Positions 8,437-18,071 of a DNA stretch of 64,000 nucleotides are shown here, in pieces. Source of the stretch: Exiguobacterium profundum. Its GTDB lineage: Bacteria > Bacillota > Bacilli > Exiguobacteriales > Exiguobacteriaceae. The stretch spans positions 1,661,680-1,725,679 of the forward strand of contig NZ_MRSV01000001.1 in NCBI RefSeq assembly GCF_001909285.1. Direction: 5' to 3'. Both the position numbers and the translations under genes were made by a program. Numbering within the stretch: the first letter of the stretch is position 1; each line of letters begins with the position of its first letter. Below the pieces are notes generated by a model, which did not search any database, was not told where the DNA came from, and saw only the letters and a program-made list of their open reading frames with translations.

Positions 8437-9015
8437 ATGAACCTACCTAACCGATTGACGATGCTACGCGTGGTCTTGATCCCCGTATTCGTCGTCTTAC
8501 TCGCTGTTGATTTTGATTGGGGAAACATCGCTTTTTTAGGCGCTGATATCCCGATGCACCAATTTATCGCTGGTGTGATTTTTACGATTGCGGCCATTAC
8601 AGACTGGTTAGACGGACATTTGGCCCGTAAGCATAACTTAGTCACGAACTTTGGTAAATTTATGGACCCGCTCGCAGATAAACTGCTCGTCACGGCGGCC
8701 CTTGTGTTGCTCGTTGAGATGGATCTCGTCGCGGCGTGGGTCGTCGTCGTGATTCTATCACGTGAATTTGCGGTTACAGGCTTACGTCTCGTTGCTGCCG
8801 ATGAAGGGATTGTCGTCGCGGCCGGGAAATCTGGAAAAGCGAAGACGTGGGTGCAGCTCTTTGCCATCATCTTCTTACTGTTCGGTAACCCGATCTTTAG
8901 CTATGTCGGGATCCCGTTTGGCGAATGGGCGATGTGGTTGGCGCTCGTACTTACAATTTACTCAGGTGCCGAATATTTCGCACAAAACTATAAGATTATT
9001 GTGAAGTCGATGTAA
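8437..9015 (+). CDS. pgsA: CDP-diacylglycerol-glycerol-3-phosphate 3-phosphatidyltransferase
   Basis: 192 residues with an AGAGGAGG-type ribosome site. The full CDP-alcohol phosphotransferase motif is present: D59-G60-x2-A63-R64-x8-G73-x3-D77-x3-D81. About five or six transmembrane helices. It makes phosphatidylglycerophosphate, the committed step to phosphatidylglycerol and cardiolipin, in the cytoplasmic membrane. Length and position (ymfM-pgsA-cinA-recA) match Bacillus. Expected to be essential. Confidence 0.95.
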   Translation: MNLPNRLTMLRVVLIPVFVVLLAVDFDWGNIAFLGADIPMHQFIAGVIFTIAAITDWLDGHLARKHNLVTNFGKFMDPLADKLLVTAALVLLVEMDLVAAWVVVVILSREFAVTGLRLVAADEGIVVAAGKSGKAKTWVQLFAIIFLLFGNPIFSYVGIPFGEWAMWLALVLTIYSGAEYFAQNYKIIVKSM

Positions 9016-9023
9016 GTCGACAG

Positions 9024-9057
9024 AGACGAGTTGGTTGATCTAGCTCGTCTTTTTTTT
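9024..9057 (+). terminator. Intrinsic terminator between pgsA and cinA
   Basis: AGACGAG (9024-9030) pairs with CTCGTCT (9044-9050), followed by a run of T. It would reduce read-through into cinA-recA. Confidence 0.75.
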
Positions 9058-9077
9058 GTTTTTGTTTAGGAAATGAG

Positions 9078-10304
9078 ATGAAACGAGCCGAAATCATTGC
9101 GGTAGGAAGCGAGTTGCTCTTAGGGGAAATCGTCAATACGAATGCGAGTTACATATCAGAACAACTGTCGAAGTACGGTGTGCCGGTCTTGTATCATCAA
9201 GTTGTCGGGGATAACACGGTACGAATGCGAGAGACGTTTGAAATCGCCCGTCGTCGTTCCGACTTTGTCATCGTCACGGGTGGACTCGGTCCGACGGCGG
9301 ATGATGTCACAAAGACAGTCCTTTCCGACTTACTAGACCGTCCGATCGTTCGGGATGAGGAAGCGTATGAGACGATTCAACGATTCCTCGTGTCACGAAA
9401 TCGATTGATGAATGATGGGGACGCTCGCCAAGCCGACGTGCTCAGCGGAGCAGACGTATTACCAAATCCGGTCGGGCTTGCCCCGGGCATGTGGATTGCC
9501 GGAGACACGACGTGGTTGCTTTTACCGGGTGTGCCACGTGAAATGAAAGCTTTGGTCGAGGCGACGTTTCCGCAGAAACTATCAGGAGCGACGCTCGTCT
9601 CAGAGTCATTACGGTTTTATGAGATTGGAGAATCCGCTCTCGACGATGCCGTGAAGGACTTATTGGACGGCTCGAATCCGACCGTTGCCCCCTATGCCGA
9701 GACGGGAGAGGCAAGACTTCGGATCAGTGCTCGAGCGACGGACGAGGTGACCGCGCGTCAGATGATTGAAGAAGTGAAGACTGAGATTATGAAACGGGTC
9801 GGTTCGTACTACTTCGGCTCTGACGATGAAACGATCGCATCACATCTTGTCCAATCATTGTCTAGATTGAATCGTACGTTCGCTGTGGCTGAGTCGTTGA
9901 CCGGCGGCGAGGTACAATCGATGATTACATCAACACCTGGCGCTTCAGTCGTCTTTCTAGGTGGAGTCGTGACCTATTCGGATGAGATAAAAAATAGGTA
10001 TTTAGGGGTCTCGCTTGATACAATTAAACAGCACTCAGTCGTCTCAAAAGAAGTTGCCTTTGAGATGGTGGACGGATTGTCAAAGACCACCCATGCCGAC
10101 TATGCCCTCTCTTTCACGGGAGAGGCAGGACCGACATCGAATTCGGGTCGTCCGATCGGTACGGTCTATATCGGAGTGAAGACACCAAACGGAATAGAGG
10201 TCATCGAGCGGACGTATCCCCATCAAGAACGGAATATCATCCGCATGCGAGCCGCGAAGGACGGATTATGGGCCATCATTCAAAAAAACAAAAAAGGCGA
10301 ATAA
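9078..10304 (+). CDS. cinA: CinA-type nicotinamide-nucleotide amidohydrolase
   Basis: 408 residues with the two usual parts. The N-terminal MoCF-like domain begins RAEIIAVGSELLLGEI and carries VTGGLGPTADD (about 73-83). The C-terminal CinA amidohydrolase domain begins near 265 with AVAESLTGG and contains SFTGEAGP. The family deamidates nicotinamide mononucleotide for NAD recycling and, in competent Gram-positives, is co-expressed with recA. The start has a weak ribosome site (AGGAAATGAG) after a terminator. The stop codon lies inside the recA LexA box. Confidence 0.93.
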   Translation: MKRAEIIAVGSELLLGEIVNTNASYISEQLSKYGVPVLYHQVVGDNTVRMRETFEIARRRSDFVIVTGGLGPTADDVTKTVLSDLLDRPIVRDEEAYETIQRFLVSRNRLMNDGDARQADVLSGADVLPNPVGLAPGMWIAGDTTWLLLPGVPREMKALVEATFPQKLSGATLVSESLRFYEIGESALDDAVKDLLDGSNPTVAPYAETGEARLRISARATDEVTARQMIEEVKTEIMKRVGSYYFGSDDETIASHLVQSLSRLNRTFAVAESLTGGEVQSMITSTPGASVVFLGGVVTYSDEIKNRYLGVSLDTIKQHSVVSKEVAFEMVDGLSKTTHADYALSFTGEAGPTSNSGRPIGTVYIGVKTPNGIEVIERTYPHQERNIIRMRAAKDGLWAIIQKNKKGE

Positions 10305-10311
10305 ATGTTCG
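10298..10311. promoter_or_regulatory. LexA box before recA
   Basis: CGAAT-AAAT-GTTCG differs in one base from the Gram-positive SOS box CGAAC-N4-GTTCG. It lies nine bases upstream of the recA -35 element and covers the cinA stop codon. Confidence 0.8.
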
Positions 10312-10319
10312 TAAAAAAC

Positions 10320-10348
10320 TTGTGTATCGTACAGTGTTCACGTATAAT
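10320..10348 (+). promoter_or_regulatory. recA promoter (sigma-A)
   Basis: TTGTGT at 10320-10325, 17-bp spacer, consensus TATAAT at 10343-10348. The ribosome site AAAGGAGG is at 10362-10369. Confidence 0.85.
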
Positions 10349-10380
10349 AAGAGTATCAATTAAAGGAGGCTCATTTATCT

Positions 10381-11430
10381 ATGAGTGATCGTAAACAAGC
10401 GTTAGAAATGGCATTACGCCAGATTGAAAAACAATTCGGTAAAGGCTCAATCATGCGCCTTGGTGAAAATACAGACCAACAAGTATCAGTCATCCCTTCA
10501 GGGTCAATCGCCCTCGACGTCGCGCTCGGTGCGGGTGGATATCCACGCGGTCGTGTCATCGAAGTATACGGACCAGAATCTTCAGGTAAGACGACGGTTG
10601 CCCTTCATGCGATTGCAGAAGTCCAAAAGCGTGGCGGTCAAGCAGCATTCGTTGATGCCGAGCACGCACTCGATCCGAAGTATGCTAAAAATCTTGGGGT
10701 CAACATCGATGAGTTGCTCCTTTCACAGCCGGATACTGGGGAGCAAGCGCTCGAAATCGCTGAAGCGCTCGTTCGCTCGGGAGCAGTTGATATCCTCGTC
10801 GTCGACTCGGTTGCGGCACTCGTACCGAAAGCCGAAATCGAAGGGGAAATGGGAGACTCGCACGTCGGTCTTCAAGCTCGTTTGATGTCTCAAGCACTTC
10901 GTAAGTTGTCTGGTGCGACGAACAAGTCGAAAACGATTGTCATCTTCATCAACCAAATCCGTGAGAAGATCGGGATCATGTTCGGTAACCCGGAAACGAC
11001 TCCAGGGGGCCGTGCCTTGAAATTCTACTCTTCTGTACGTCTTGAAGTTCGTCGTGCGGAGACGCTCAAACAAGGTCAAGATATGGTCGGGAACCGTACG
11101 AAGATCAAGATTGTAAAAAACAAGATTGCACCTCCGTTCAAAACAGCGGAAGTTGATATTATGTATGGTGAGGGGATCTCGCGTGAAGGGGAACTCATCG
11201 ATATCGGTGCAGACCTCGACATCGTTCAAAAGAGCGGAGCTTGGTACTCGTTCAATGAAGAACGTCTTGGTCAAGGTCGTGAAAACGCCAAGCAATACAT
11301 GAAAGAAAATCCAGCAATCGCAGCTGAGGTCGAACAACAGATTCGAGATCACTACGGATTGAATGGAGAAAAAACGGTCACGGTCGAAGGCGAAGACGAC
11401 GAAGTCCTCTCACTTCTCGATGACGAATAA
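10381..11430 (+). CDS. recA: Recombinase RecA
   Basis: 349 residues, standard length. Walker A GPESSGKT at 64-71, VDAEHAL (about 93), the Walker [10 protein letters not shown] near 140-148, and the loop L2 region with [11 protein letters not shown] (about 200-210). RecA forms filaments on single-stranded DNA, carries out strand exchange and triggers LexA self-cleavage. Its own LexA box and strong promoter show SOS control. The codon use is that of a highly expressed gene. The lexA gene itself is at 29.3 kb in this window. Confidence 0.98.
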
Positions 11431-11438
11431 GCACATCG

Positions 11439-11472
11439 TCTCACTCGAATTCTTTCGAGTGAGATTTTTTTA
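11439..11472 (+). terminator. Intrinsic terminator after recA
   Basis: CTCACTCGAA (11440-11449) pairs with TTCGAGTGAG (11454-11463) around TTCT, followed by a T-tract. Confidence 0.9.
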
Positions 11473-11515
11473 GTATAATTTTTTAGGCAATTGGTAGTTC
11501 TATCCTGTCCGTGCA

Positions 11516-11544
11516 TTGCATTCTCCCTATTAAATAAGTACAAT
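11516..11544 (+). promoter_or_regulatory. rny promoter (sigma-A)
   Basis: TTGCAT at 11516-11521 and TACAAT at 11539-11544 with a 17-bp spacer. The leader then holds a small CGGGC/GCCCG hairpin (about 11555-11566) before the AAAGGGAGG ribosome site. Confidence 0.7.
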
Positions 11545-11618
11545 AAAGTTATGCGCGGGCTTGCCCGTGTATCTCACTTATTAAAAAAATAAAATAACCT
11601 TGCGAAAGGGAGGTGAAC

Positions 11619-13181
11619 ATGATGGAATGGCTATACTGGCTTATTCTGATCCTCCTTTTGCCGATAGCTTTTGTTGCAGGTTTTTTTGTGCGTAAATCGA
11701 TCGCCGAAGCGAAGATTCAAGGTGCCGAGACGGAAGCGACTAAGATTGTAGAGCAAGCAAAACAACAATCGGAAGCGATGCAAAAAGAAGCACGGCTTGA
11801 AGTAAAAGAAGAGATGATTCAACTTCGTAATGAGACGGAACAAGAATTGCGTGAACGTCGCGAAGAACAGAAAGTGAAAGAGAATCGCCTCGTTCAAAAG
11901 GAAGAGCTTCTTGACCGCAAAGCAGACATGCTCGAGCGGAAAGAAGACTCGCTAGATGAACAGGAACGAGGACTCAAAAAACGCAAGCGTGAAGCAGAAA
12001 TGCTCGAAAGCAAAGTGGAGGAGTTATACGAAGAGGCACGCCGAGAACTTGTACGCGTGGCATCCCTCTCGAAAGATGAAGCACGTACCATCATCATGGA
12101 CGAAGCGAAGCAGGAAGCGCTTCACGATGCTGCTCTCCTTCAAAAAGAAATAAAGCAAAAAGCAAAACAAGAAGCGGATAAAAAAGCGAAACACCTCTTA
12201 TCTCTCACGATGCAACGATATGCAGCTGAACATGTCGCCGAGACGACGGTATCCGTTGTCAACTTACCGAGTGATGAGATGAAGGGTCGTATCATCGGGC
12301 GCGAAGGACGTAACATCCGGACGCTCGAAACGTTGACTGGGATTGACCTCATCATCGATGACACACCAGAAGCCGTCATCTTGTCAGGGTTCGACCCGAT
12401 TCGTCGTGAAATCGCGAAGATGACGCTTGAAAAACTCGTTCAAGACGGTCGGATTCACCCGGCTCGAATTGAAGAAATGGTAGAGAAGTCTCGCCGTGAA
12501 GTGGATGAACGCATTCGTGAATACGGGGAGGAAGCTACGTTTGAAGCCGGAATTCACGGACTCCATCCAGACCTTGTCAAGACGCTCGGTCGCATGCGTT
12601 ATCGTACGAGTTATGGTCAGAACGTCTTGTCTCACTCGGTTGAGGTGGCACATCTTGCCGGGATGATGGCAGCCGAACTTGGTGAAGATGTCACGCTCGC
12701 GAAACGGGCAGGACTCTTACACGATATCGGGAAAGCAATCGACCACGAAGTCGAAGGTAGTCACGTTGAAATCGGTGTAGAACTCGCGACGAAATACAAA
12801 GAACATCCGGTCGTCATCAATTCGATCGCTTCCCACCACGGGGACGTCGAGGCGACATCGACGATTGCTGTACTTGTGGCAGCGGCTGATGCCTTGTCAG
12901 CAGCGCGTCCTGGAGCTCGCCAAGAGACACTTGAAAGCTACATCCGTCGTCTTGAGCGACTCGAATCAATCTGTGAGTCGTTCGAAGGTGTCGAGAAATC
13001 GTATGCGATTCAAGCAGGACGTGAAGTTCGGATTATCGTTCGCCCTGATGTCGTTGACGATGTCGTCGCCGGTAAGATGGCACGTGATATTTGTAAGCGA
13101 ATCGAGGACGAACTCGATTATCCTGGACAAATCAAAGTGACGGTCATTCGTGAAACACGTTCCGTCGATTATGCGAAGTAA
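11619..13181 (+). CDS. rny: Ribonuclease Y
   Basis: 520 residues from ATG 11619; a second ATG follows directly and an in-frame GTG at 11613 overlaps the ribosome site. Parts: N-terminal membrane helix (about 4-26), long charged coiled coil (about 35-190), KH RNA-binding domain with [11 protein letters not shown] (about 220-232), and HD phosphodiesterase domain with the metal pair H368-D369 in [10 protein letters not shown]. RNase Y starts mRNA decay at the membrane in many Firmicutes. The order recA-rny-ymdB is the Bacillus order. Confidence 0.97.
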   Translation: MMEWLYWLILILLLPIAFVAGFFVRKSIAEAKIQGAETEATKIVEQAKQQSEAMQKEARLEVKEEMIQLRNETEQELRERREEQKVKENRLVQKEELLDRKADMLERKEDSLDEQERGLKKRKREAEMLESKVEELYEEARRELVRVASLSKDEARTIIMDEAKQEALHDAALLQKEIKQKAKQEADKKAKHLLSLTMQRYAAEHVAETTVSVVNLPSDEMKGRIIGREGRNIRTLETLTGIDLIIDDTPEAVILSGFDPIRREIAKMTLEKLVQDGRIHPARIEEMVEKSRREVDERIREYGEEATFEAGIHGLHPDLVKTLGRMRYRTSYGQNVLSHSVEVAHLAGMMAAELGEDVTLAKRAGLLHDIGKAIDHEVEGSHVEIGVELATKYKEHPVVINSIASHHGDVEATSTIAVLVAAADALSAARPGARQETLESYIRRLERLESICESFEGVEKSYAIQAGREVRIIVRPDVVDDVVAGKMARDICKRIEDELDYPGQIKVTVIRETRSVDYAK

Positions 13182-13184
13182 ACG

Positions 13185-13210
13185 AAGCGGAGAATTTCTC
13201 CGCTTTTTCT
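13185..13210 (+). terminator. Intrinsic terminator after rny
   Basis: AAGCGGAGAA pairs with TTCTCCGCTT (13185-13205), followed by TTTT. The ymdB ribosome site follows within 20 bases, so some read-through is likely. Confidence 0.8.
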
Positions 13211-13229
13211 GTTTGAGGTAGGACTTTAT

Positions 13230-14024
13230 ATGAAAATTTTATTTATCGGTGATGTGGTCGGGAAACCAGGTCGTGATATATTGACGAAACAAATCGGACG
13301 CTTGAAAGACAAATACAACCCGACGTTCATGCTCGTCAACGGTGAGAATGCAGCAAATGGACGTGGTCTTACGAAAAAGATTTACCAACAGTTTTTGGAG
13401 CTCGGCTTTCATGGGGTAACGATGGGAAACCACACGTGGGACAACCGTGACATCTTTGATTGGATCGACGACGCCGACCGGATCGTCCGTCCGGCCAACT
13501 ATCCGGACGGGACACCTGGGGTTGGCATGATGAAGTTGAAACAAAATGGGAAGAAATTGGCCGTGATCAATGTCATGGGAAATGTCTTCTTGCCGTCTCT
13601 TGACTGTCCGTTCCGTACCGTCGACCGTCTCGTCGAAGAAGTGCGCGATGAGGTCGATGCGATTTTTGTGGATGTCCATGCTGAGGCGACAAGCGAGAAA
13701 ATCGCTATGGGCTATCATCTCGACGGTCGCGCTCAAGCCGTTGTCGGGACACATACACACGTGCAGACAGCGGACGAGCGTGTCCTATCGAACGGCACGG
13801 CCTACATTACCGACGTCGGCATGACCGGTCCACTAGACGGGGTACTCGGAATGGATGCGTCGACTGTTTTAAAAAAATTTATGACACAACTCCCAGTTCG
13901 GTTTGAAGTTGCCGAGGGACGGGAACAACTTAATGGAGTTTTCATTACAATCGATGATCAGACGAAACGAGCGACAAAAATCGAACGAATACACCTAGAT
14001 GATCAGACCGTCTGGTTTGATTGA
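13230..14024 (+). CDS. ymdB: YmdB-like metallophosphoesterase
   Basis: 264 residues. Metal-binding residues typical of the TIGR00282/YmdB group are visible: D8 in FIGDVVGK, E39 and N40 in NGEN, N67-H68 in MGNHTWDN, a histidine in VDVHAE (about 150) and GTHTHVQTAD near 175. In Bacillus, YmdB hydrolyses 2',3'-cyclic nucleotides and affects the choice between motility and biofilm. It follows rny and precedes spoVS, as in Bacillus. No signal peptide. Confidence 0.92.
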   Translation: MKILFIGDVVGKPGRDILTKQIGRLKDKYNPTFMLVNGENAANGRGLTKKIYQQFLELGFHGVTMGNHTWDNRDIFDWIDDADRIVRPANYPDGTPGVGMMKLKQNGKKLAVINVMGNVFLPSLDCPFRTVDRLVEEVRDEVDAIFVDVHAEATSEKIAMGYHLDGRAQAVVGTHTHVQTADERVLSNGTAYITDVGMTGPLDGVLGMDASTVLKKFMTQLPVRFEVAEGREQLNGVFITIDDQTKRATKIERIHLDDQTVWFD

Positions 14025-14050
14025 ACAACCTACCCGAGGGGGAAACAAGA

Positions 14051-14311
14051 ATGGACGTACTCAAAGTTTCGGCAAAATCGAACCCTAACTCCGTTGCGGG
14101 TGCTTTAGCGGGTGTGCTACGTGAAAAAGGAACGTGTGAGATACAGGCGATCGGGGCAGGGGCACTGAATCAGTCCATCAAAGCCGTCGCGATTGCCCGA
14201 GGCTTCGTCGCGCCAAGCGGTCTCGATTTGATTTGCATTCCGGCCTTTACTGATATTATGATTGACGGAGAGGAACGTACTGCCATCAAGCTCATCATTG
14301 AGCCGCGATGA
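14051..14311 (+). CDS. spoVS: SpoVS-like small protein
   Basis: 86 residues, the exact usual length, starting MDVLKVSAKSNPNSVAGA, the conserved SpoVS N-terminus. I chose ATG 14051 because GAGGGGG lies about ten bases upstream; a frame opening 30 bases earlier overlaps the ymdB stop. SpoVS has an Alba-like fold and in Bacillus is needed for late sporulation, but homologues occur in bacteria that do not sporulate. Here it should be a nucleic-acid-binding or regulatory protein of unknown target, grouped with rny and ymdB. Confidence 0.93.
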   Translation: MDVLKVSAKSNPNSVAGALAGVLREKGTCEIQAIGAGALNQSIKAVAIARGFVAPSGLDLICIPAFTDIMIDGEERTAIKLIIEPR

Positions 14312-14340
14312 GCGGTCGGGACATAGGTCCTATTCTTGTG

Positions 14341-14378
14341 AAGAGGAGCCATCGGCGCGGATGGCTCCTCTTTTTTTG
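14341..14378 (+). terminator. Intrinsic terminator after spoVS
   Basis: AGAGGAGCCAT pairs with ATGGCTCCTCT (14342-14371) around an eight-base loop, followed by seven T. Confidence 0.92.
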
Positions 14379-14409
14379 TGTAATTTTTACGTTCTATCTT
14401 CTCAGTTTC

Positions 14410-14446
14410 GTCATTTTATGACAAGATGATAAAGAACGTATCGTTC
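14410..14446. promoter_or_regulatory. Two inverted repeats before tdh
   Basis: GTCAT-TTT-ATGAC (14410-14422) and GAACG-TAT-CGTTC (14434-14446) lie 11 bases apart in the 166-base gap before tdh. No clear -35/-10 pair stands out here, so these may be operator arms around the promoter. The binding protein is not known. Confidence 0.3.
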
Positions 14447-14477
14447 GATCATTAGAGACAAGAGGGGGACGTTTTCA

Positions 14478-15554
14478 ATGGAACAACTTGTGTCAACCAA
14501 AGAGACGGAATCAACGACACCAGTAATGAAAGCGATTCAAAAACACACGGCCGGGTTTGGGGCAAAACTGGTCGACGTACCAGTTCCGACACCAGGACCT
14601 GGAGAAGTACTCATTCAAGTCAAAGCGACATCGATTTGCGGGACCGATGTCCACATCTATGAGTGGGATGAATGGTCACAGAGCCGCGTCAAACCACCAT
14701 ACGTATTTGGTCATGAATTTTCGGGGGAAGTCGTGGCGCTCGGAGAAGGGACGAAGCGGATCAAAGTCGGACAGACGGTGTCTGCTGAAACGCATATCGT
14801 CTGTCATCAGTGTAAACAATGTTTGCGCGGGCAGTACCACATCTGTAAGAACACAAAAATCATCGGGGTGGACACGCAAGGTTGCTTCGCAGAATACGTC
14901 GTCATGCCCGAAGAGAACTTATGGGTGAACCCGGAGTCGATGCCAGCAAAACTGGCATCGATTCAAGAACCGCTCGGGAATGCGGTGCACACGGTGTTGG
15001 CGAGTGATGTGTCAGCTAAATCGGTCGCCATCGTCGGTTGTGGCCCAATCGGACTCATGGCGGTCGGTGTCGCCAAAGCAGCAGGGGCGAGTCGTGTCTA
15101 TGCGATTGACGTCAATCCATATCGCTTACAACTTGCCGAAAAGATGGGGGCTGATGTCGTCATCAACAGTTTAGAGGAGAATCCGCTCGAATTGATTGAA
15201 CGTGAGACCGACGGGGACGGAATCGATGTCGTCTGCGAGATGAGCGGTCATCCGATTGCCATCGATCAAGCGTTTAAGATGGTCACGGCAGGCGGGGACG
15301 TCAACGTCTTGTCACTCCCGGCCCGTCCGGTCGCCATCGATCTCACACGGGACGTCGTCTTTAAAGGGGTCCGCGTCCAAGGGATCACAGGACGTAAGAT
15401 GTATGAGACGTGGGGCCAGGTCTCGACGATGCTCGCGACGGGTCAGCTGAACGTCGAACCGATCATCACACACGTCTTCAAGCTCGAGGAGTTCGAAAAA
15501 GGATTCGAACTCATGCGGGCAGGGAAATGTGGGAAGGTCGTCTTAATACCATAA
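14478..15554 (+). CDS. tdh: L-threonine 3-dehydrogenase
   Basis: 358 residues from the ATG with GAGGGGG at 14463-14469. Zinc-containing medium-chain dehydrogenase: catalytic [22 protein letters not shown], the four structural cysteines in [15 protein letters not shown], and the NAD-binding [11 protein letters not shown]. It oxidises threonine to 2-amino-3-ketobutyrate, which the next gene product cleaves. The protein has about 16 residues before MKAIQKH, where most homologues start; ATG 14526 is an alternative but has no good ribosome site. Confidence 0.94.
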   Translation: MEQLVSTKETESTTPVMKAIQKHTAGFGAKLVDVPVPTPGPGEVLIQVKATSICGTDVHIYEWDEWSQSRVKPPYVFGHEFSGEVVALGEGTKRIKVGQTVSAETHIVCHQCKQCLRGQYHICKNTKIIGVDTQGCFAEYVVMPEENLWVNPESMPAKLASIQEPLGNAVHTVLASDVSAKSVAIVGCGPIGLMAVGVAKAAGASRVYAIDVNPYRLQLAEKMGADVVINSLEENPLELIERETDGDGIDVVCEMSGHPIAIDQAFKMVTAGGDVNVLSLPARPVAIDLTRDVVFKGVRVQGITGRKMYETWGQVSTMLATGQLNVEPIITHVFKLEEFEKGFELMRAGKCGKVVLIP

Positions 15555-15567
15555 AGGGGGAAACAAC

Positions 15568-16749
15568 ATGGCATTTGAACATATTACAGAAGCAATCAAC
15601 GAGATGAAAGAACAAGGGACGTTCCGTAAGCTCGTCCCACTCGAATCAGCACAAGGGAATGAAGTGACAATCGATGGAAAGTCACTCGTCCAACTGTCGT
15701 CAAATAACTATCTCGGACTTGCGAACCACCCGCGCTTGAAACAGGCAGCCATTGAAGCGGTCGAGCAATACGGCGCAGGAACGGGATCAGTCCGTACGAT
15801 TGCCGGAACGTTCGAGATGCATGAAGCATTTGAGCGCGAACTCGCGGAGTTCAAACATACGGAGGCCTCACTCGTCTTCCAATCAGGATTCGCGACGAAC
15901 CTCGGGGTATTGTCTGCACTGCTTGGACCGGAGGATGTCGTCATCAGTGACGCTCTCAACCATGCGTCAATCATCGATGGGATTCGCCTCACGAAAGCGG
16001 CTCGACGTATCTATAAACACGTCGACCTCGAAGACTTGGAGAAGGCGTTGAAAGAGACACAAGATTATCGCACACGTCTTGTCGTGACGGACGGTGTGTT
16101 CTCGATGGACGGGAACATCGCACCGCTTCCGGCCATCGTCGAACTCGCCGAGAAGTATGACGCTGCGGTCATGGTCGATGATGCTCACGCATCTGGCGTT
16201 CTCGGGAAGAACGGTCGCGGAACGGTCAACCACTTCGGTTTGGACGGTCGTGTCGCGCTTCAGGTCGGGACGCTCTCAAAAGCGATCGGTGTCCTCGGTG
16301 GCTATGTCGCCTGTTCACAAGATATTCGGGATTACTTGATCCACAAAGGTCGCCCGTTCCTCTTCTCGACATCACATCCACCGGCAGTCGTGGCGGCGAA
16401 CCGTGAAGCGATCCGTGTGATGAAAGAGGAAGAAGAGCTGTTCGACAAGCTATGGGCGAACACCGAGTTCTTCAAAAACGGTTTACGTGACCTTGGTTTC
16501 GATATCGGACATGCGACGACACCGATCACACCGGTCATGCTCGGCGAAGAGACGCTTGCGCATACATTCTCGGACAAGTTGAAAGAGCATGGTGTATTCG
16601 CACAGAGTATCGCTTTCCCGACGGTCGAACGCGGGAAAGCCCGTATCCGGACCATCGTCACAGCGGAACATACACGAGATGACCTCGAACGGGCACTCGA
16701 AGCGTTTAAAACGGTCGCGGAAGAGTTGAATGTGACACTACACGCATAA
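15568..16749 (+). CDS. kbl: Glycine C-acetyltransferase (2-amino-3-ketobutyrate CoA ligase)
   Basis: 393 residues with an AAAGGGGG ribosome site 13 bases after tdh. Class II PLP-dependent acyltransferase: substrate-binding [25 protein letters not shown] and the PLP lysine K238 in [12 protein letters not shown]. With CoA it splits 2-amino-3-ketobutyrate into glycine and acetyl-CoA, completing threonine breakdown in two steps with Tdh. A strong terminator follows, closing the conserved block. Confidence 0.96.
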   Translation: MAFEHITEAINEMKEQGTFRKLVPLESAQGNEVTIDGKSLVQLSSNNYLGLANHPRLKQAAIEAVEQYGAGTGSVRTIAGTFEMHEAFERELAEFKHTEASLVFQSGFATNLGVLSALLGPEDVVISDALNHASIIDGIRLTKAARRIYKHVDLEDLEKALKETQDYRTRLVVTDGVFSMDGNIAPLPAIVELAEKYDAAVMVDDAHASGVLGKNGRGTVNHFGLDGRVALQVGTLSKAIGVLGGYVACSQDIRDYLIHKGRPFLFSTSHPPAVVAANREAIRVMKEEEELFDKLWANTEFFKNGLRDLGFDIGHATTPITPVMLGEETLAHTFSDKLKEHGVFAQSIAFPTVERGKARIRTIVTAEHTRDDLERALEAFKTVAEELNVTLHA

Positions 16750-16754
16750 ATGAG

Positions 16755-16784
16755 AACTGCAGACGATCTGTCTGCAGTTTTTTG
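16755..16784 (+). terminator. Intrinsic terminator after kbl
   Basis: AACTGCAGAC (16755-16764) pairs with GTCTGCAGTT (16770-16779) around GATCT, followed by T6. Confidence 0.92.
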
Positions 16785-16916
16785 GTGGATTTGTATATGA
16801 AATCGAGTATATTCAAATAGGGTATGGATGAAGTAAATCGAAATATAGCGTATTTCTTAATATTTCAATTACCGTATTTTGATTGAATTAGTACATCTCA
16901 GAAATGAGGAAAGGCT

Positions 16917-17408
16917 ATGTTTCAGCAAGGGATATTTCAAGTGGGGATGGTGTTAGATCGAGAGACGTTTTCGATCCTGACGATTTCACCACCATTCATA
17001 ATAAATGTGATATTTAGTGTCCTGATTTTGATTGGCGTCTTGTACTTTCGGAGTGAGAGTTGGAAAGGGAAATTGTGGAACGTTGTACTGATGTGTTACG
17101 CGCTCTTATTCATCTTTGTCTATATAGGAGCCTGGTTTGTGAGGCTGAAATACAACCTTACACCGAGTTTCAACGAGTCGTTCGCCCTCGAACCCTTTCC
17201 TGGATGGAAGATTTTTTTTCAATTGTTTGAGAACGGTATAGAAGAACCGAATTTGACAGCAAATGCGATTGCGTTTGGTGCGTTGCTGTTCTACTTCAGA
17301 AAGTTCAAGGGTAAATATACGTGGATATTAAGGCTTTTCGCAGTGATTCCTGTCAGCTTATTTTTCATCATATATTTTCCGAAAGTCTTTAGTTGGTTAT
17401 TGCAATAA
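16917..17408 (+). CDS. Unknown four-helix membrane protein
   Basis: 163 residues, not recognised. A GAGGAAAGG site precedes the ATG. Hydrophobic segments are at about 24-45, 55-78, 115-130 and 138-158, with an aromatic, acidic stretch between helices 2 and 3. No catalytic motif seen. The 167-base AT-rich gap upstream holds an inverted repeat GAAATA-TAGCG-TATTTC (16840-16856) and no clear promoter. Base composition is more AT-rich than the housekeeping block to the left, and it opens the accessory stretch between kbl and hflX. A small permease-like or stress membrane protein is possible. Confidence 0.6.
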   Translation: MFQQGIFQVGMVLDRETFSILTISPPFIINVIFSVLILIGVLYFRSESWKGKLWNVVLMCYALLFIFVYIGAWFVRLKYNLTPSFNESFALEPFPGWKIFFQLFENGIEEPNLTANAIAFGALLFYFRKFKGKYTWILRLFAVIPVSLFFIIYFPKVFSWLLQ

Positions 17409-17436
17409 AAAAGAAGCAAGGCGCAATGCCTTGCTT
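17406..17436 (-). terminator. Terminator between convergent genes
   Basis: AAGCAAGGC (17414-17422) pairs with GCCTTGCTT (17428-17436). The A-run on its left is a T-tract when read on the minus strand, so it mainly serves the DUF4256-like gene. Confidence 0.8.
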
Positions 17437-17983
17437 AAATCATGATTATTCCTCTAAATCCTCGAGCGGCATAATAAGAATCTGCACCATTGTGGTAGAC
17501 GAAGATGTGATCATAGCGACGGTCGCAGAACAGGGCGCCACCTTTTTGACGAATGGTGTCCGGTGTCTGAATCCAACTTGACGTCTTCAAATCGAATGCA
17601 CCGAGCGTTTGTAAGTGTCGGTATGTTTCTTCATCGAGAAGGGTTATGCCCATCTGTTCAGATAGGGCGACCGCGCTTCCGGCAGGCTTATTCTTTTTAC
17701 GTGCCTCAAGAGCTGGTTCGTCATAACAGAGACTTCGTCGACCACTCGGACTCTCGACTGAACAGTCACAAAAAGCGAGGTCTCCGTTAGGGAGACGAAT
17801 CACGTCTGGTTCTCCGCCGGTCTCTTCCATCAATGCGAGTGAGGTCAACTTATCCTGATCAATTTGAATTCGCTCCAATATGTCTGACCAGACGACGTCA
17901 GAATGACGTTCAACGTTTTCAGTGAAACGAGACTCGAGGGTATTAAGTAATTTGTGGGTTTCTTCGTGTGAAAGCTTCGACAT
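17435..17983 (-). CDS. DUF4256-like protein
   Basis: 182 residues from the minus-strand ATG at 17983, which has GGAGTGA seven bases upstream; a start six codons earlier overlaps that site. The C-terminal half has the conserved blocks I associate with DUF4256: ARKKNKPAGSAV, MGITLLDEETYRHLQ, GALFCDRRYDHIFVYHNGA and the YYAARGFRG end. Cysteines and histidines in FCDCSVESPSGRRSLCYDEP suggest metal or thiol chemistry, but no activity is known to me. No signal peptide; probably cytoplasmic. It stands alone on this strand. Confidence 0.7.
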   Translation of the reverse strand: MSKLSHEETHKLLNTLESRFTENVERHSDVVWSDILERIQIDQDKLTSLALMEETGGEPDVIRLPNGDLAFCDCSVESPSGRRSLCYDEPALEARKKNKPAGSAVALSEQMGITLLDEETYRHLQTLGAFDLKTSSWIQTPDTIRQKGGALFCDRRYDHIFVYHNGADSYYAARGFRGIIMI

Positions 17984-18071
17984 GAGAATCACTCCGATCA
18001 TGTATTTCTTTCAGTATACGACATTATTTAGTTCAATTTACTTCATTCGTTACAAGAAAGGAGAATCTAGT

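Noticed and set aside
10723-11352. 209-codon open frame antisense to recA
   Set aside because: It mirrors the recA codon pattern, has no ribosome site and recA is certain; a frame shadow.
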